Source: Bemisia tabaci (lineage: Eukaryota; Arthropoda; Insecta; Hemiptera; Aleyrodidae). Taken from it: a DNA stretch of 64,000 bases. Position 1 is the first letter of the stretch. Every line of letters starts with the position of its first letter. Location: the NCBI RefSeq assembly GCF_918797505.1, contig NC_092794.1, positions 73,011,345 through 73,075,344 of the forward strand. Direction: 5' to 3'. The translations under genes and the position numbers were made by a program. The notes under the pieces were generated by a model. The model saw only the letters and a list, made by a program, of their open reading frames with translations. It made no database searches and had not been told where the DNA came from. Positions 32,230 through 42,113 of this stretch are shown in pieces.

Positions 32230-34993
32230 GTGTTTTGGTTTAGCGTGCCGGTTCCTACACTTCTGTGCCTACCCGGCACGGGGAGTCTACTCCTCGTGAC
32301 GAGAGGATTCGGGGTCGGGGTCACCCCCACGTCCTCGGCGCGCCGTCGGGGATTGGACTTGCCCCCTCCGGTACCGATACGCTCGGTTTGCGTCCGACTC
32401 CGGTGTTGCCACCGGGGGGAGGTGTCTGCTTGGTTTCTGCAGTTTGCTGAAGGCTCCCTGCTCCGCACCAGCTGGCGGTCGGTGTCATCCAAACACCTGA
32501 CACTTTTGGCTGCCTATGCCGTTTACATGGATTCCTCGTTTCAGAGGCTCCATGGCAATTTAACGTCTTCCGACGTCGGGACTTAGTCCCTGGCCTTAAG
32601 CGAAATGGCCTAGTACCACCGGCAAAGGCGAGTAAACCTTCCTGTACGAATTTTTGCCAGCATTTGTACTTGGCCTCCCACATGGCTATGTCGTAGGCTC
32701 TGTAGGCCTGTTTCATCTGTATTGTAGCGTCGTTTATGGCGTCTCGTCTTGGTTGTGGTATGTGTACGTTGTTCACGCGGGGAAGGCCGAGCATAAGGGT
32801 TTTGTATTCCCGGACTTTACGTTTCACGTTTTTGCGGAGTTGATTTATTTCTTCCGTCCACCATGGAACACCGTTGTTTCGGGAACGTTTCCTTTTAAGA
32901 GTCTGGTCGCAGACGTTTTGTAGATTTTTGGTTATTATTTCTGCCTGTTCGTTAGGCGCTACGCTAGTTTCCAATGGTGGGTGATCCCTGATCGCCTGGT
33001 CGAATTGCGCCCAGTCGATGTCCTTCGTTTTGTACCCGGGTAGGAGGTACGTCTCCTTTACTATTGCGTTCCGGACTCGAAAGCGGATTTCTCTGTGGTC
33101 CGCATCCGGTGGTCCTTCCTGCACGAGCCAGTTGCTTATGTCGTTGTGCGCGATAGCGGAGGACATCGTTACATCTATGTTGGTGCCTTGTAGGTGTTCG
33201 CGTGCCTCTTTGGCATTCCGTATTCTGGTTTTAGACCAGGTTAGCCTGAACGTCCTTTTACCTTTGTAGGTAGTTAGGCGTTGCACCGTGTTTTCTACTA
33301 CGAGATTATTATCCAGTATGCATTTAAGGGCTTTAATGCCTCTTGGATAGTTATGCTTATCGTGCCACATGGTATGATGGGCGTTTAGATCCGAGCCTAT
33401 GATTATTACTATTAGGGTTTTCTCGCATGATGCGGTTTATTTTGTCTAGATATTGGTCAATGTCCTCGCGAAACTGGCAGTAGAGAGATACGAAAATGTA
33501 TGCTTTTTCGGAAAGCGTAACTGTTGCGACGGCGCAATGGGTATCGATATACTTATCCATGCGTATCACGTCGAGGTTAGGGTTATTTATTATTATCGCG
33601 GCTTGTGGTGGATTATGCGTATCTTCGGGGCTGGAGATGATCATGTTTCTCATACCGAACCCCTTCACGGCCCCCCTCGGGGCGTAGGGTTCCTGTAAGA
33701 GGGTTATATCTATTTGCTGCTTGGAGTTGCTGTGTCAAAGGTCCGCCGCCGCCTTAGCGCATCTGCCGATGTTCATTTGGTTTACTTCCAAGCAGTCTTT
33801 TAATACTTTTCGCGGAGCTGTCATCGTTTATTATTATTGTTTAGTCCGCGAGTCGCTCGGAAAACCGGGCATTTATTATCCGTTGCATAATGGTTTACGT
33901 CCGCGTAGCCCTTCTTGATGAACTTCCAGAACTTGATTGACGACGGGAGAACTTGACTGCGTGCAGCGTGACTCGAGAGCGAACGAAGGAATGAGGGGTC
34001 GATCGGAGTCCGGACGGAGCGTCGGTCTTAATGGGTCGGCCGGGGGAAGTCCGTCAAGATGGCCGTTAAGCGGCGTTGACGAATTTAAGAGAAAAAGAGT
34101 GAAAAAGGAGCTCCGCGGGAGATTTTTCGGTTTTTGGAGGTGATTCGTTGCCCTGAGAGCGAATCTGAGAGTGGAAAAAGGGCAGTTTAGTGGCGGGACG
34201 CGGGCCTCAGAAGAGCGATTTCTTGGCTATCATTTTGGAAGAAAATGAGTGAAGTGCCTTAGTTTAGTGAGAGAAGGGGGAATTTAAATATGCTATTGCT
34301 TAGTTTTGACTACTTTTTGACCACTCAAGCGCGAACCTTGAGCGGCCTTAGGAAACCTCGAAAAATTGAGATTTTTCGAGATTTTCAGAGAATTTTCACG
34401 GGAAAATGGCAATTTTTCGCGATTTTTTCGAGACGGAAAAGGTTTAAGCGCGGGATTTCGACATTTCTATTATTGATTAGTATCGAACTTGCCAAAAAAA
34501 TCACGAGAATTCAAAAATTTCGAAAATTTTTGAAAAAAAATGAAAAATTTTGAAAATTTTTGAAAAAGTTGAAAAATTTTGAAAAAATTCACAAAAAATG
34601 AAAAAAATTTAGAAAAACAGCAAAAAGATAGAAAAGCTGAATAAGAGCGTTGGGGGGGGGGATCGGAGACAGCTAGAATGAACACATTTCTACCTTTAGG
34701 AGGTGAATCAAAGTGAAAAGAGAGTGTTCATACCTGTAACACACAGAGAAGAACAGAAACTTAGATGGTGCCACGAAACAGCGATAAAGACATGGGAAAG
34801 ACCGATTTTCAAGATTTTTCGTTAATTTTAGACGTCTTGAAAATTAGAAAAGAGCAAAAAGGCGCGAAAAGACTGCGAACACTTGAGAAAACACGGTAAG
34901 AGCTTATCCGAAGCAAAAGCGCTAAAAAGGGCTTGATTGACGACGGGAGAACTTGACTGCGTGCAGCGTTACTCGAGAGCGAACAAAGGAATC
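32173..34993 (-). mobile_element. Chimeric internally deleted R1-like element, copy C
   Basis: It has the same architecture and breakpoint as copy B, bounded by 14-bp targets at 32159-32172 and 34994-35007. The endonuclease has an extra 2-base deletion near 33406 (ATTATTACT where A and B have ATTATATTACT), splitting the frame. Its 5' portion resembles copy A and part of its middle is distinct (LQGTNIDV, NWLVQEG), so the three copies are not simple successive duplicates. Confidence 0.85.
32637..33824 (-). pseudogene. Copy C ORF2 endonuclease fragment (frameshifted)
   Basis: The ATG at 33824 overlaps the ORF1-stub stop. The shared TGA interrupts the first ~30 codons and a 2-base deletion at about 33406 shifts the frame within the GSDLNAH motif. 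Downstream catalytic motifs remain readable in the second frame. The fusion to 3' UTR at about 32637 matches copy B. Confidence 0.8.
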
Positions 34994-35004
34994 AGTTGAT
35001 ACGG

Positions 35005-35007
<3 letters not shown>
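34994..35007 (-). repeat. 14-bp R1 target-site copy
   Basis: AGTTGATACGGACA again (reverse complement of TGTCCGTATCAACT), between the 5' end of copy C and the long GTT tail of element H. Identical copies at 29318-29331 and 32159-32172 separate the other units. Confidence 0.9.
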
Positions 35008-35102
<95 letters not shown>

Positions 35103-35848
35103 GTGTTTTGGTTTAGCGTGCCGGTTCCTACACTTCTGTGCCTACCCGGCACGGGGAGTCTACTCCTCGTGACGAGAGGATTCGGGGGTCGGGGTCACCC
35201 CCACGTCCTCGGCGCGCCGTCGGGGATTGGACTTGCCCCCTCCGGTACCGATACGCTCGGTTTGCGTCCGACTCCGGTGTTGCCACCGGGGGGAGGTGTC
35301 TGCTTGGTTTCTGCAGTTTGCTGAAGGCTCCCTGCTCCGCACCAGCTGGCGGTCGGTGTCATCCAAACACCTGACACTTTTGGCTGCCTATGCCGTTTAC
35401 ATGGATTCCTCGTTTCAGAGGCTCCATGGCAATTTAACGTCTTCCGACGTCGGGACTTAGTCCCTGGCCTTAAGCGAAATGGCCTAGTACCACCGGTAAA
35501 GGCGAGAGTCTTCAGTCGACTCTTACCCCTACCCCGAGCTAACCCGCCTTCACTCGGAACCACACAGAATCCAATCCGTAGAGGCCCCAGGTAAACCTGG
35601 TGGGCAAAGACCTCTCCCTGTGTTCCAGGATTCATGGCATCCACTTGACATGGGCCTCAACAGCCACGGCTCTTGGTCGGCCGGAGCGTGGGGTCCTGCC
35701 ATAATACAGAGACCCCACAAGATTCCCTTCCGGTCTGAGGCGTGGGGTCCTGCCACAATACAGAGACCCCACTAGGATTCCCGTTCCCTCCTATGGCGTG
35801 GGGTCCTGGCACAATACAGAGACCCCACTAGGTTATCCCTTTCCCTTC
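35008..35848 (-). other. Element H 3' UTR with long GTT tail and three hairpins
   Basis: On the minus strand this is the shared 3' UTR ending in about 32 GTT units (35008-35102, one interruption near 35055). Upstream, GTGGGGTC...GACCCCAC hairpins occur at 35688-35718, 35742-35772 and 35798-35828, inverted relatives of the array at 20392-20688. Confidence 0.8.
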
Positions 35849-36691
35849 CTATTCCTTTCCGTACTTCGCTTTCTCCCTCTGACCCGAAGGAAGAGGCTGA
35901 CTAGGGATTTCCTTTACTATTTTCTCTCCTCTTGTAGCTTTCTTGCTTTTGACAACCATCCGTATTGTTACAGTCATCATTATACTTCTGCTAAACTTTC
36001 CTGAGATTTCTCTTAGGATTTTCGCCTCTGCCTTCATAATCTCTTCTGTGTATCCTTTTGCTTTGAGGCATCTGTTCATCAGGTCTTCGTACAGTTCTTC
36101 TGCGGTTGTTCGCGTGTCTACTCTCCCGATTCTTATTAGAGTATTACCGGGAAGCGGCTCTCTCACTTCCAGCCCTTTCTTTTCTAGCTCTTCTATCAGT
36201 TTGACCTGGTCCAGTCCTTCCGCCTTGAATTCCATGTAAGCTCCGTCCTTGATTGGTACCATCTTCTTCACCTTCAGGTTCCCTCTGATCGGCTCGGCTG
36301 TGTCTTGAATTTCTTTAACTACTTTTTCTCCTCTAGTGGCTTTTTTACTTTTAACCACCATCCTTATTGTGTCGGGGGATGGGGCTTTGATCTGTTCTTC
36401 TATTTTTTCGTGCGTTGTCTTTGGTCCTTTTTTCTGTCTTTTCTTCTCCACTGTCTCCCAAGGACCTTCCAACCTTTTGCAGTGGGTGATTACTGCCTCC
36501 TGCACGCTACTTAACCCTTTCTTGATCGCGTCTTCTATCGGCTTCTGTTTTATGATGCTTTCTCCTTTCTCGGCCATGACTTTACCGATTGCTTCCAGTA
36601 CTACCTTCTCTATCGCTTCCTTTGTTACCTCTTTCTTCTTGTTTGCTTCTTATATCTCCTTCATCTCTTTCTCCATTTTCTCCAATTGTAG
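35849..36691 (-). pseudogene. Element H ORF1, distal part fused to 3' UTR
   Basis: The minus-strand frame reads KKEVTKEAIEKVV, EAIGKVMAEKGESI, then a conserved ORF1 stretch to KFSRSIMMTVT. At that point the sequence jumps back and repeats a ~20-residue segment (IRMVVKSKKATRGEK) before joining 3' UTR sequence at about 35885. The zinc knuckles and all of ORF2 are missing. An in-frame TAA lies near 36650. At 36691 it is interrupted by the LTR element. The related intact context is at 51458-51560. Confidence 0.8.
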
Positions 36692-37127
36692 TGTGGGGAT
36701 CCCCCTCGTGGGGATCACCAGGGCTCTACGGGAGTGTTGGCTGGGCCCCCTGTCTAGAGCTGCCGCGATTCCGTTTCGTTGCCGCAAATAGCGTAACGTC
36801 GGAAAGCGTAGCTCCTGATCAGGAAAGAAAGCAGCCAACAAGGGCAGAAGAGAGCAACTCGCTAAAATTCGGATGACAATGACAAACCAAAGAGAGAGGT
36901 AGGGTTTTGGCTGTGAAAATTGAGTGAAGGAAGATCGCAGGCATGAGCCACAGCTAGATCATTTCTCCGACTGACCGCTCCTGCTCCGCCAGCGCGAGAC
37001 CAGCTTCGCTGGCTGCCGGCCTCCGCGAGTGCGCAGACGCAAACGCATGCGCGCTCGGGCCGCGATAGCGAGGCGGAGAGGGACGTTGCCGACAATCTCA
37101 GATTCACGGAAACGTCACTCTCCGACA
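36692..37127 (-). repeat. LTR copy 1 (3' LTR in minus orientation)
   Basis: 436 bp with TG...CA ends. It includes an inverted GGGGATC-GATCACC stretch at the TGTGGGG end and a GC-rich half near 36980-37090. I found no difference from the partner at 38683-39118, implying very recent insertion or gene conversion. Confidence 0.9.
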
Positions 37128-37440
37128 TACCACCGACTCGGCGAAAAGAGAAAATGGACGAAAACTGAGACACAGGCTGGAGAAGCAAAAAGAAATCGGA
37201 AATCTGAAAGATAAATTTTGAAAAGACAATATTGAAAAATGGAAGTTTGAATTTGGAGGGGGGGGGGGGAGGGAAAACGAAATGCTTGAAAATAGAAATT
37301 TTGAAAAGGGGATCTCTCTGTTTGTTTTGCCTTTTATTATAAAAGCACAATTTTTTTTTGTTTTTTTTTCACAAAAAATTTACATCAGGAAACATTATTA
37401 CACTATTACATTATTACACTTAATTCAGGAAATTTTCCAT

Positions 37441-37899
37441 TTATAAAATTCTATTTATAAAATTTAAAAAGGAAAGGTCAGGAAGTCGATGAATGGCGCC
37501 CATAGACTGAGTGTATGCGGAGTGTGAAGTAGGAAGAAACGAGTCCGTCCAAATTGACTGCGCAAAAGTAGTGGTGTCTGGAGCTTTTGATGTAGGGTTT
37601 TCTGGATCGTTTTCTAACCGAGAAAATTCGTCCTCACTAATTGAATCTAGTTGCGGAATGGATGTATCCAAAAGTGGAAGTTGATCCGGCTGCACTGAGC
37701 AGTTGAGTTGGTCCAAAAGGTAGGAGATCAGGCGCTTTCGATCTGACTTTATGATGAGGCGGTTGAGGTCAGGGGTGGATTTAGACTCGAAGTCTGCGAG
37801 TGCAGGGAACTCATTATGCAAAAATGTGTTTAGTTCACTCTGCAGTAGGCGCAAAGAAATGGTACCAAAATGCAATATAAATGTTGAGTTTGAAGACAT
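37441..37899 (-). CDS. 152-aa protein of unknown function in the LTR element
   Basis: This is the only sizeable internal frame of the LTR element and lies on its inferred sense strand. The protein begins MSSNSTFILHFGTISLRLLQ. It is Leu/Ser/Asp-rich with an amphipathic N-terminal half (LNRLIIKSDRKRLISYLLDQL) and an acidic middle (SISEDEFSRLENDPENP). I see no zinc knuckle, protease or signal peptide. It could be a divergent gag piece or an acquired gene. The ATG at 37899 is the first in frame. No function is assigned. Confidence 0.45.
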   Translation of the reverse strand: MSSNSTFILHFGTISLRLLQSELNTFLHNEFPALADFESKSTPDLNRLIIKSDRKRLISYLLDQLNCSVQPDQLPLLDTSIPQLDSISEDEFSRLENDPENPTSKAPDTTTFAQSIWTDSFLPTSHSAYTQSMGAIHRLPDLSFLNFINRIL

Positions 37900-38682
37900 C
37901 GCGTACTAGTGCGGGTTTCCAAAATAAAAAATTCAAAAATGTATACAAAAATACAAATTATAAAGGAGTTGAGAATTGATTAATCCGAGAGGATTTTATT
38001 GCTTTGCGTATGTATGCCTAGATAAGGCGAAAAATTGAAACACATAAGGAAGTTTAAATTTATTTTTCCAAGAATGCGCAAATGCAGTGAATCGAAGAAA
38101 TTGCAATGCAAATTTTGATGGAAATTGATGAAATTTCAAATTGAAAAGTAATTAAATGTGCAAGTATGCAAAAATTAAAACGTGCAATTCAACGTGCACA
38201 AGAGGAAATAAAAGAAAGAAAAAAATATCTTCTACTTATTAATGACAAAGATTAATCATTAATTGAAATAATAATGCAATAATAATTGTTATAACAGTGA
38301 TTGACTAATTAAAGCTAGTGTTCAAATACTTAGGTATTAAAACGGTTAGATAATGTTCATTGCTATGTGCGTGATAAGGTGCGAATCGAATCTCTGTCCT
38401 AACGAGCGAAAGAGAACGAATATCAGCACTGTATCTAGACACTATCTATCGGTTGACGTATCTTGGACGTGTCAACTCGTCGCGCGGTCGGAGCGAAACG
38501 GGTCCGATGCTCAGCTTGAAGATCCACGTTGCGAATTGAAAATTCGTGCTCCCAACGAATCCTTTGTAGAATATCTTTCCAGTACTGGTAGAATCATTAA
38601 AGGTGAATCGAGACGAAAAAAATTTCAAACATCAGCATAAGGGATCTTCTCTGCCTGAGAGAATGCTAAAGCGCCTCCACCA
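37900..38682 (-). other. LTR element internal region upstream of the ORF
   Basis: On the minus strand this is the leader between the 5' LTR and the ORF. The LTR-proximal 300 bases have balanced composition and the remainder is AT-rich. The 12 bases after the LTR (TGGTGGAGGCGC) are the candidate primer-binding site; I cannot match the tRNA with confidence. Confidence 0.4.
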
Positions 38683-39118
38683 TGTGGGGATCCCCCTCGT
38701 GGGGATCACCAGGGCTCTACGGGAGTGTTGGCTGGGCCCCCTGTCTAGAGCTGCCGCGATTCCGTTTCGTTGCCGCAAATAGCGTAACGTCGGAAAGCGT
38801 AGCTCCTGATCAGGAAAGAAAGCAGCCAACAAGGGCAGAAGAGAGCAACTCGCTAAAATTCGGATGACAATGACAAACCAAAGAGAGAGGTAGGGTTTTG
38901 GCTGTGAAAATTGAGTGAAGGAAGATCGCAGGCATGAGCCACAGCTAGATCATTTCTCCGACTGACCGCTCCTGCTCCGCCAGCGCGAGACCAGCTTCGC
39001 TGGCTGCCGGCCTCCGCGAGTGCGCAGACGCAAACGCATGCGCGCTCGGGCCGCGATAGCGAGGCGGAGAGGGACGTTGCCGACAATCTCAGATTCACGG
39101 AAACGTCACTCTCCGACA
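38683..39118 (-). repeat. LTR copy 2 (5' LTR in minus orientation)
   Basis: Direct repeat of 36692-37127 with the same ends. It is followed on the plus strand by GTAG and the continuation of element H ORF1. Confidence 0.9.
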
Positions 39119-39535
39119 GTAGTCTCATTTGTACCTGTTGCGTTTGGAGGTATTTTCTATTTTTGTTCTCAGTTTCTTTCTGCTCTGTTATGGCGTTGAG
39201 TATCTTTTGCATATCAGCCTCTCTTCTCTTGTTCTCTTCTGCCAGGATTATTTGTATTTCGTTTTGGCTTTGGCTGGCCTGAGCGTTGGCTTGGTTGCTC
39301 CTGGTCACCTCCAGCACGTGCTGTAGCTTCCTGATTTTTGCTATCAATCTCTTGGTGACCCCAGTGTAGAACTCGTCTGTTCTTTTGGTCTTCTGGACGG
39401 CTCTTTTTCCCTGCTTGCTATCGGAGTAATAGCGTTGCAGCTCTTCTTGCAGGCTCTGAACTCTCGCCCAATCCGCTGCCGCGACGTCAAACTCTTCATC
39501 GTTTTCTTCTTCCCTAATCTGCGGTATAAGGAATT
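39119..39535 (-). pseudogene. Element H ORF1, proximal part beyond the LTR insertion
   Basis: The frame resumes after the 4-bp duplication with RKYLQTQQVQMRL and reads upstream through EENKRREADMQKILNAI, SNQANAQASQSQ and LQEELQRYYSDSKQGKRA, almost identical in order to 51560-51960. It is cut at about 39530. A GCGGTATAAGGAA word is repeated at 39524 and 39538, next to the start of element D. Confidence 0.8.
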
Positions 39536-39546
39536 TTGCGGTATAA

Positions 39547-41535
39547 GGAAGGAAGACTACCCTAAACTGCCCCCTAGACCTCTACCGCGTAATTAGGTCC
39601 TATCTCCAGGACAGATCCGTAATAATACAAAGTCACCAAACTCGCTTCGAACACTTCATAGAGAAGGGCTGCCCCCAAGGGTCCATATTGGGTCCCTTAC
39701 TCTGGAACATCCTGTTCGACGAGATCATCAAAAACCTCGAAGCTATAGGCCACACGGTAATCGCGTACGCGGACGATCTCCTAATTCTGGTGACTGGAAA
39801 CTCTCAAGCCGAACTCAAAGAAAGACTAACGACCGCCTGCGCTCGCTTAACGAGATGGGCGGAAAAAGCGAAAATGACAGTCTCAGCCACGAAGACTAAA
39901 ATCGTGATCCTTAAAGAAACCCTCCGGAAGGGACAGAAACAAATGGACACTAGAAGGTTCATAGTGTACCGAGACCCTACGCGCAAAGTAAGACATAAAG
40001 GCCTCGGTAAGCGCCTGGGATGCCTCCCATCGAACAAAATAGAAATCGTGGACTCCTATAAATACCTCGGGGTACATCTATCGCGGAACACGAAATTGCA
40101 AGGGCACATTGTGAAAACAACGTCCACGGCAAACACCGCTTACGGCGTTATGAGATCGATGGCCCACAGGGAATGGGGCATAAAAACGAAACACCTCAAG
40201 ACTATCTACAAGGGTGTCTTCGTTCCAGGGATTACACACGGCGCGGCCATTTGGTACGAGGAAACCAAATTCGTAAAAGGCAAGGCCAAATTAAGATCGG
40301 CCCAGCGGAAGGCACTACTAACAACTACGAAGGCCTACAGCACCGTTTCCACCGAAGCGCTTATCGCAACCGCAGGTGTTCTCTCAATCGAAAAGGAAAT
40401 AGAAATCGCCGGTAAAATGGCCGAAAACAGGGTCGCCCTCAGAAACAGCGAGGAGGTACTCGCCGAGGAGCAAATCGTCCAACAACAACGCGCATTAAAA
40501 AAGCAACTCGTGGACACGGCCTGGGAAGAATGGCAACAAGAATGGGCCTACTCCGACACGGCACGCCACACTAGGTTACTGATCCCGGACGTCAGAGAGT
40601 GGAGTAGGAGGAAAATTAATCCTACCCACTGGATGCTACAAATGCTCACGGGACACGGGCAGTTCAACGCGCACTTAGAAGCCAGAGGCCTCCCACAAAT
40701 AGGACACGGACATTGCAGCTGCGGAACTTTCCCCAGCCTCCAAACGAGTACACATATCTTTGAACGTTGCCCTCACTACAATCATGAAAGGGAGGCGCTC
40801 CTCCGAAAACTTAATCCGCGTCCGGCAAATTTCCGCGTAAGCGAAGTCGACTTCTTCGACAAGCAAGTCTTCACAGCGGTCAGTTTCTTCGCGAAAGCGG
40901 TGCTCCTTAAAAAAGAAATAATCGACAGACATATCCAACATAATCATAATCACTATTCAACGTGCTCACATCTATGTTACAGGTCATCAGCTATGGACAT
41001 CTTGGAGCTCTTCGCCAGTAGCCACGGAAGGGACCTCACATACATGATTAGGGACGAACTCCCAGATAGCAAAGGTATCTTTAAGCCTAGCGGCAAATTC
41101 CAGGCAGTAACCCAGGGCATCGAAAACGTCCCCACCGGCAGAGTCATCTGCATTATCGGTGGTAGTAACAACACCCACACGGAACTCCCAACCGAACCAA
41201 TCAATGTGAAGAAAACCCTTCTGGACTTCGATTTAGATAAGGTCAAACGAGTGGCCCAAACGAATCCCGTGATTCTAGTTTTAGTCTTAAAACGTGCAGA
41301 CTATCCCCACAAAAACCCCGACGTAGCCCTCATCAACCTTAAGATCCTTAAGATCATCCGGCACAACAAAGGCATCCACCCCATTTTCACTAAGCATTTT
41401 ATCCGGAAACTGTTCATTTCTGAAGGTTTGCACTTAAATATGAAAGGGAAAGTAGAGTTAGTTAAGCTCATCGTGGAGCAATATTTCAGAATCGTCCGCG
41501 GTGACGACGATAAGATAGGACACATCCCAGCCTAA
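39547..41535 (+). pseudogene. Element D: R1-like reverse transcriptase with C-terminal SGNH-hydrolase-like domain (5'-truncated)
   Basis: The frame is open from 39547, inside the reverse transcriptase (LYRVIRSYL, GCPQGSILGPLLWN), to 41535. Counting from the ATG at 39688, YADD is residues 27-30, followed by YKYLGVHLS, GAAIWYEE, RKALLTTTKAYSTVS and the zinc motif CSCG-12-FERC. After KEIIDRH the frame continues, without a stop, into about 180 residues with SGNH-family blocks: SSHGR (444-448, matching GDSHGR), GGSNN (491-495, matching GxND) and EGLHLN (579-584, matching DGxHLN). Spacing fits a GDSL/SGNH fold. E1 ORF2 ends soon after the zinc motif, so this tail is extra. The 5' part (endonuclease, RT start) is missing. 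Confidence 0.75.
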
Positions 41536-42020
41536 GCCCCGGCAGCAGAAAACAACCAAGGTTCAAGCAGAAGGAGCCGTAAGCATCGCAAACGCAAAGA
41601 GGCCGTCGAGCCGGGATCAGTAGCAACCTTGGCAGAATAGGCCCCGTAACGGCATGAATCGAGCCGAAATCCACCAACCCCCCCCCCCCCCCTCCGCCCC
41701 AACAATGGGGTCCCGACCCTGGCAAACGGCAGCGCGCAACAACACGCGTTATCAAGCAAGCTTCGCTAGAAAGCAGAACGAGCTAACCAACCCAACCAAG
41801 TTTCCTTCAGAACATCCTCCCCAGCGCGCCCCCTGAATTCCTCCCGCTCCCTACGCCTGGAAGGTCTCGTGGCGTACGTCCGGACCCGTAAGGTGGAAGA
41901 GCTACCCCAGCAAAGCGGCGCGTAAGCCATTTCGGCGTAAGCAAGTCCCCTAAACACCCTCCCTCCAACCCATACCCCTTGCGTTGGAACACTACTCCTG
42001 GAGGTTCTCGTGGAGGTTAA
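41536..42020 (+). other. Element D 3' region
   Basis: C-rich non-coding sequence with a 15-base C run (41679-41693), followed by GC-rich DNA to about 42020. It does not contain the 3' UTR block shared by the other elements. No tail or target duplication is recognised before element F begins. Confidence 0.4.
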
Positions 42021-42113
42021 AGTAGTAAATTCTGGCGAAAAACTAAAAATTTCAGGGAAAAGGGGTAAGGCTCAAATTAAATACGAATTGTCATAAGGAA
42101 GCACTGGATAAGA

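Larger units (their letters stand above)
36692..39118 (-). mobile_element. Non-autonomous LTR retrotransposon, 2,427 bp
   Basis: Two 436-bp direct repeats (36692-37127 and 38683-39118) begin TGTGGGG and end CCGACA and look identical. They are flanked by GTAG at 36688-36691 and 39119-39122, a 4-bp target duplication. The related ORF1 copy at 51551-51575 has the uninterrupted site with one GTAG. Minus-strand orientation is favoured because TGGTGGAGGCGC, which starts with TGG like a tRNA primer site, directly follows the LTR on that strand (38682-38671), and the only long internal ORF is on that strand. No protease, RT or integrase is present, so mobilisation must be in trans. Confidence 0.92.

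Noticed and set aside
34953..35324. ORF with long Asn and Thr runs, and the Val-run frames opposite the CAA repeats
   Set aside because: Produced by the CAA/GTT tail of the retrotransposon read in different frames, followed by 3' UTR sequence.
36692..39118. Plus-strand orientation for the LTR element
   Set aside because: No TGG-type primer site follows the LTR on the plus strand and the only long internal ORF is on the minus strand. The absence of a clear polypurine tract on either strand leaves some doubt.
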